NCBI GenBank assembly: GCA_012522855.1
Contig: JAAYJQ010000007.1
Span: 1-43,101 of the forward strand
Length of the DNA stretch: 43,101 bases
Source: Bacteroidales bacterium
Lineage (GTDB): Bacteria > Bacteroidota > Bacteroidia > Bacteroidales > UBA932
Direction of reading: 5' to 3'
Positions 41,989-43,101 of this stretch are shown here, in pieces. Positions within the stretch are counted from its first letter, which is position 1. Each line of letters begins with the position of its first letter. The notes under the pieces were generated by a model, which saw only the letters and a list, made by a program, of their open reading frames with translations, made no database searches and had not been told where the DNA came from. A program made the translations under genes and the position numbers.

Positions 41989-43101
41989 TTACATCGAAAT
42001 ACAATCGAACTGCACTCCGACCACGTAGCCGTTCGTGAACATGAAGTAGAGGTAGAGGTAATACCCGTTACTGGACTGCCACAACCCCAGGTCGCCCGTC
42101 GCATTACCGTTGGCCGCGTGGCCGATCGCTTTGGGACCGTATTCCCCGAATGTAAACCACTTGACGGCCGGGACATTACCGGCATCGAGCGTACCCTTGA
42201 AATCGGCAGGATTTGAGACATCCAGCAGCCAGATGTAGTCTGCCGTGCCCCATGTTTGACTGTTTACCTGATTCGTGGCCAGGATGCTCGCATTGTTGAA
42301 CTCGATAAAGTCGACAGCATTGGGGACATAGTTCACGCTGATCGCCCCCAACATAGCCTTGACCGTGTTCGTGGAACCGTCCATCCAGGTGAGGCGGTTG
42401 TCGGAATAACCGTGCAGAAAATAATCTGAAGTCGGATCCGGCTTCGAATAGACGATGTCGATGTTGTTGTTCCACGGTCCTGCCCCGGTGGCGGTACCCC
42501 ATTCGATGTTTCCAAGCACGCCGTTCCTGACCACCCAACGGTAGAATCCGATCGTCGGATTGGTATGGCAGGGAGCCGTGATGACGGCATCCTGATCCGT
42601 GTTCCCCTGGATGGAGAACTTGCGACCGAAAGCGTTGCCGGCTGTTCTCGTGATGTACACTTCCGGCGCCGAATCGATGTCTTTCATCTTCCAGATCGTG
42701 AAGTCTCCCGCCTGGGGTGACAAGTTGCAGATGAAAATGTGGCCGGCATCGTCATTCGTGATGTAGAAATTCTTCAAGCCGCCCTGAATGTCGCCCAAAC
42801 TCACTTCTCTCACGAATTCTCCCGTCATCCGGTTGATCACGCGCAGCGGCTCGTTTCGCGTGTTGATGACGAGGTAGTCTCCGGAGACGGCGATACCGCC
42901 CGTCAAGTTGATCGTCGTGATTCCGATATCCTCTGCCAACTTTTTCGCGAAAAGGATTTTCGCGCTGCCATCCCGGATGCCCTGTTCGATCTTGTCAGGG
43001 ACACCTTTCTTAACCGTGTACGTCTTTTTCGTCACGCCGTCGAAGGCGGTGACGGTGAAGGTAACGGTGCCGGTGTAGTAGATCTCGGTGGACGCGGGAT
43101 C
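41989..43101 (-). CDS. DUF5018-like surface protein, 5' end outside the window
   Basis: The reading frame is open to the right edge, so only the C-terminal 370 residues are present. The first visible part (YYTGTVTFTVTAFDG, TKKTYTVKKG) is the end of an Ig-like DUF5018/PKD-type domain. The rest forms repeated beta units of about 40-50 residues with short sequences such as GGIAVSGDYLVI, RVINRMTGEFV, FYITNDDAGHIFI, typical of a beta-propeller. In Bacteroidota such proteins sit after SusD and serve as surface glycan-binding lipoproteins, so a SusCD pair may lie just outside the window. It is followed by the GHL10-like gene on the same strand. Confidence 0.75.
   Translation of the reverse strand, partial: DPASTEIYYTGTVTFTVTAFDGVTKKTYTVKKGVPDKIEQGIRDGSAKILFAKKLAEDIGITTINLTGGIAVSGDYLVINTRNEPLRVINRMTGEFVREVSLGDIQGGLKNFYITNDDAGHIFICNLSPQAGDFTIWKMKDIDSAPEVYITRTAGNAFGRKFSIQGNTDQDAVITAPCHTNPTIGFYRWVVRNGVLGNIEWGTATGAGPWNNNIDIVYSKPDPTSDYFLHGYSDNRLTWMDGSTNTVKAMLGAISVNYVPNAVDFIEFNNASILATNQVNSQTWGTADYIWLLDVSNPADFKGTLDAGNVPAVKWFTFGEYGPKAIGHAANGNATGDLGLWQSSNGYYLYLYFMFTNGYVVGVQFDCISM

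Noticed and set aside
1..43101. CRISPR array, integrase, transposase or rRNA genes
   Set aside because: Nothing with regular short direct repeats, and no such protein or rRNA signature was seen on either strand; the mobility of the 29923-30034 element is not proven.

Overview
The window is bacterial and almost certainly from the phylum Bacteroidota. It carries a SusC/SusD pair and a BACON-domain GH16 enzyme. It has many lipoprotein signals, and at least ten starts are preceded by the Bacteroidota -7 promoter element TAnnTTTG. The coding DNA is GC-rich with AT-rich intergenic stretches, which suggests a gut- or rumen-type Bacteroidales member rather than a classical low-GC Bacteroides. The exact genus cannot be read from the sequence.

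Region 1 (1-14.7 kb) is a polysaccharide utilization locus. A GH30 lipoprotein (minus strand) diverges from an operon of SusC, SusD, an 853-aa surface glycan-binding-like lipoprotein with an internal duplication, a BACON+GH16 glucanase and a CotH-family protein. GH16 with GH30 points to a beta-1,3/1,6-glucan (laminarin-like) substrate. The SusC gene is broken by a single extra base near 4514. A GH78 alpha-L-rhamnosidase converges on the operon end and may belong to another pathway. The left edge holds the C-terminus of an InlB-repeat-like surface protein.

Region 2 (14.8-33.9 kb) is mostly housekeeping: zwf-pgl, a Tat-exported Fe-S aldo/keto reductase, a Bcp-type peroxiredoxin, a lytic transglycosylase, cytidine deaminase, mnmA with a large insertion, a BaiN/HI0933-type flavoprotein, tRNA-Thr(CGT) directly followed by the SRP RNA, a phosphosugar mutase, a THUMP-like methyltransferase, a DPP IV peptidase, and an overlapping three-gene chain (a sensor-like membrane protein without a kinase, TrkH, a RecD-like helicase).

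Region 3 (34-43.1 kb) is a second accessory carbohydrate locus. An AGE-family epimerase diverges from a Tat-exported Gfo/Idh/MocA oxidoreductase coupled to a lipoprotein TIM-barrel isomerase. These converge with a minus-strand operon of a DUF5018-like protein (cut by the right edge), a GHL10-like glycosidase lipoprotein, an FAD oxidoreductase and a NAGPA-type phosphodiester glycosidase. Nearly all these products carry export signals, so I infer an envelope-located, redox-based glycoside-processing pathway. This is the strongest candidate in the window for an incompletely described system.

No gap between genes exceeds 300 bases. No CRISPR array, integrase, transposase or rRNA was seen.
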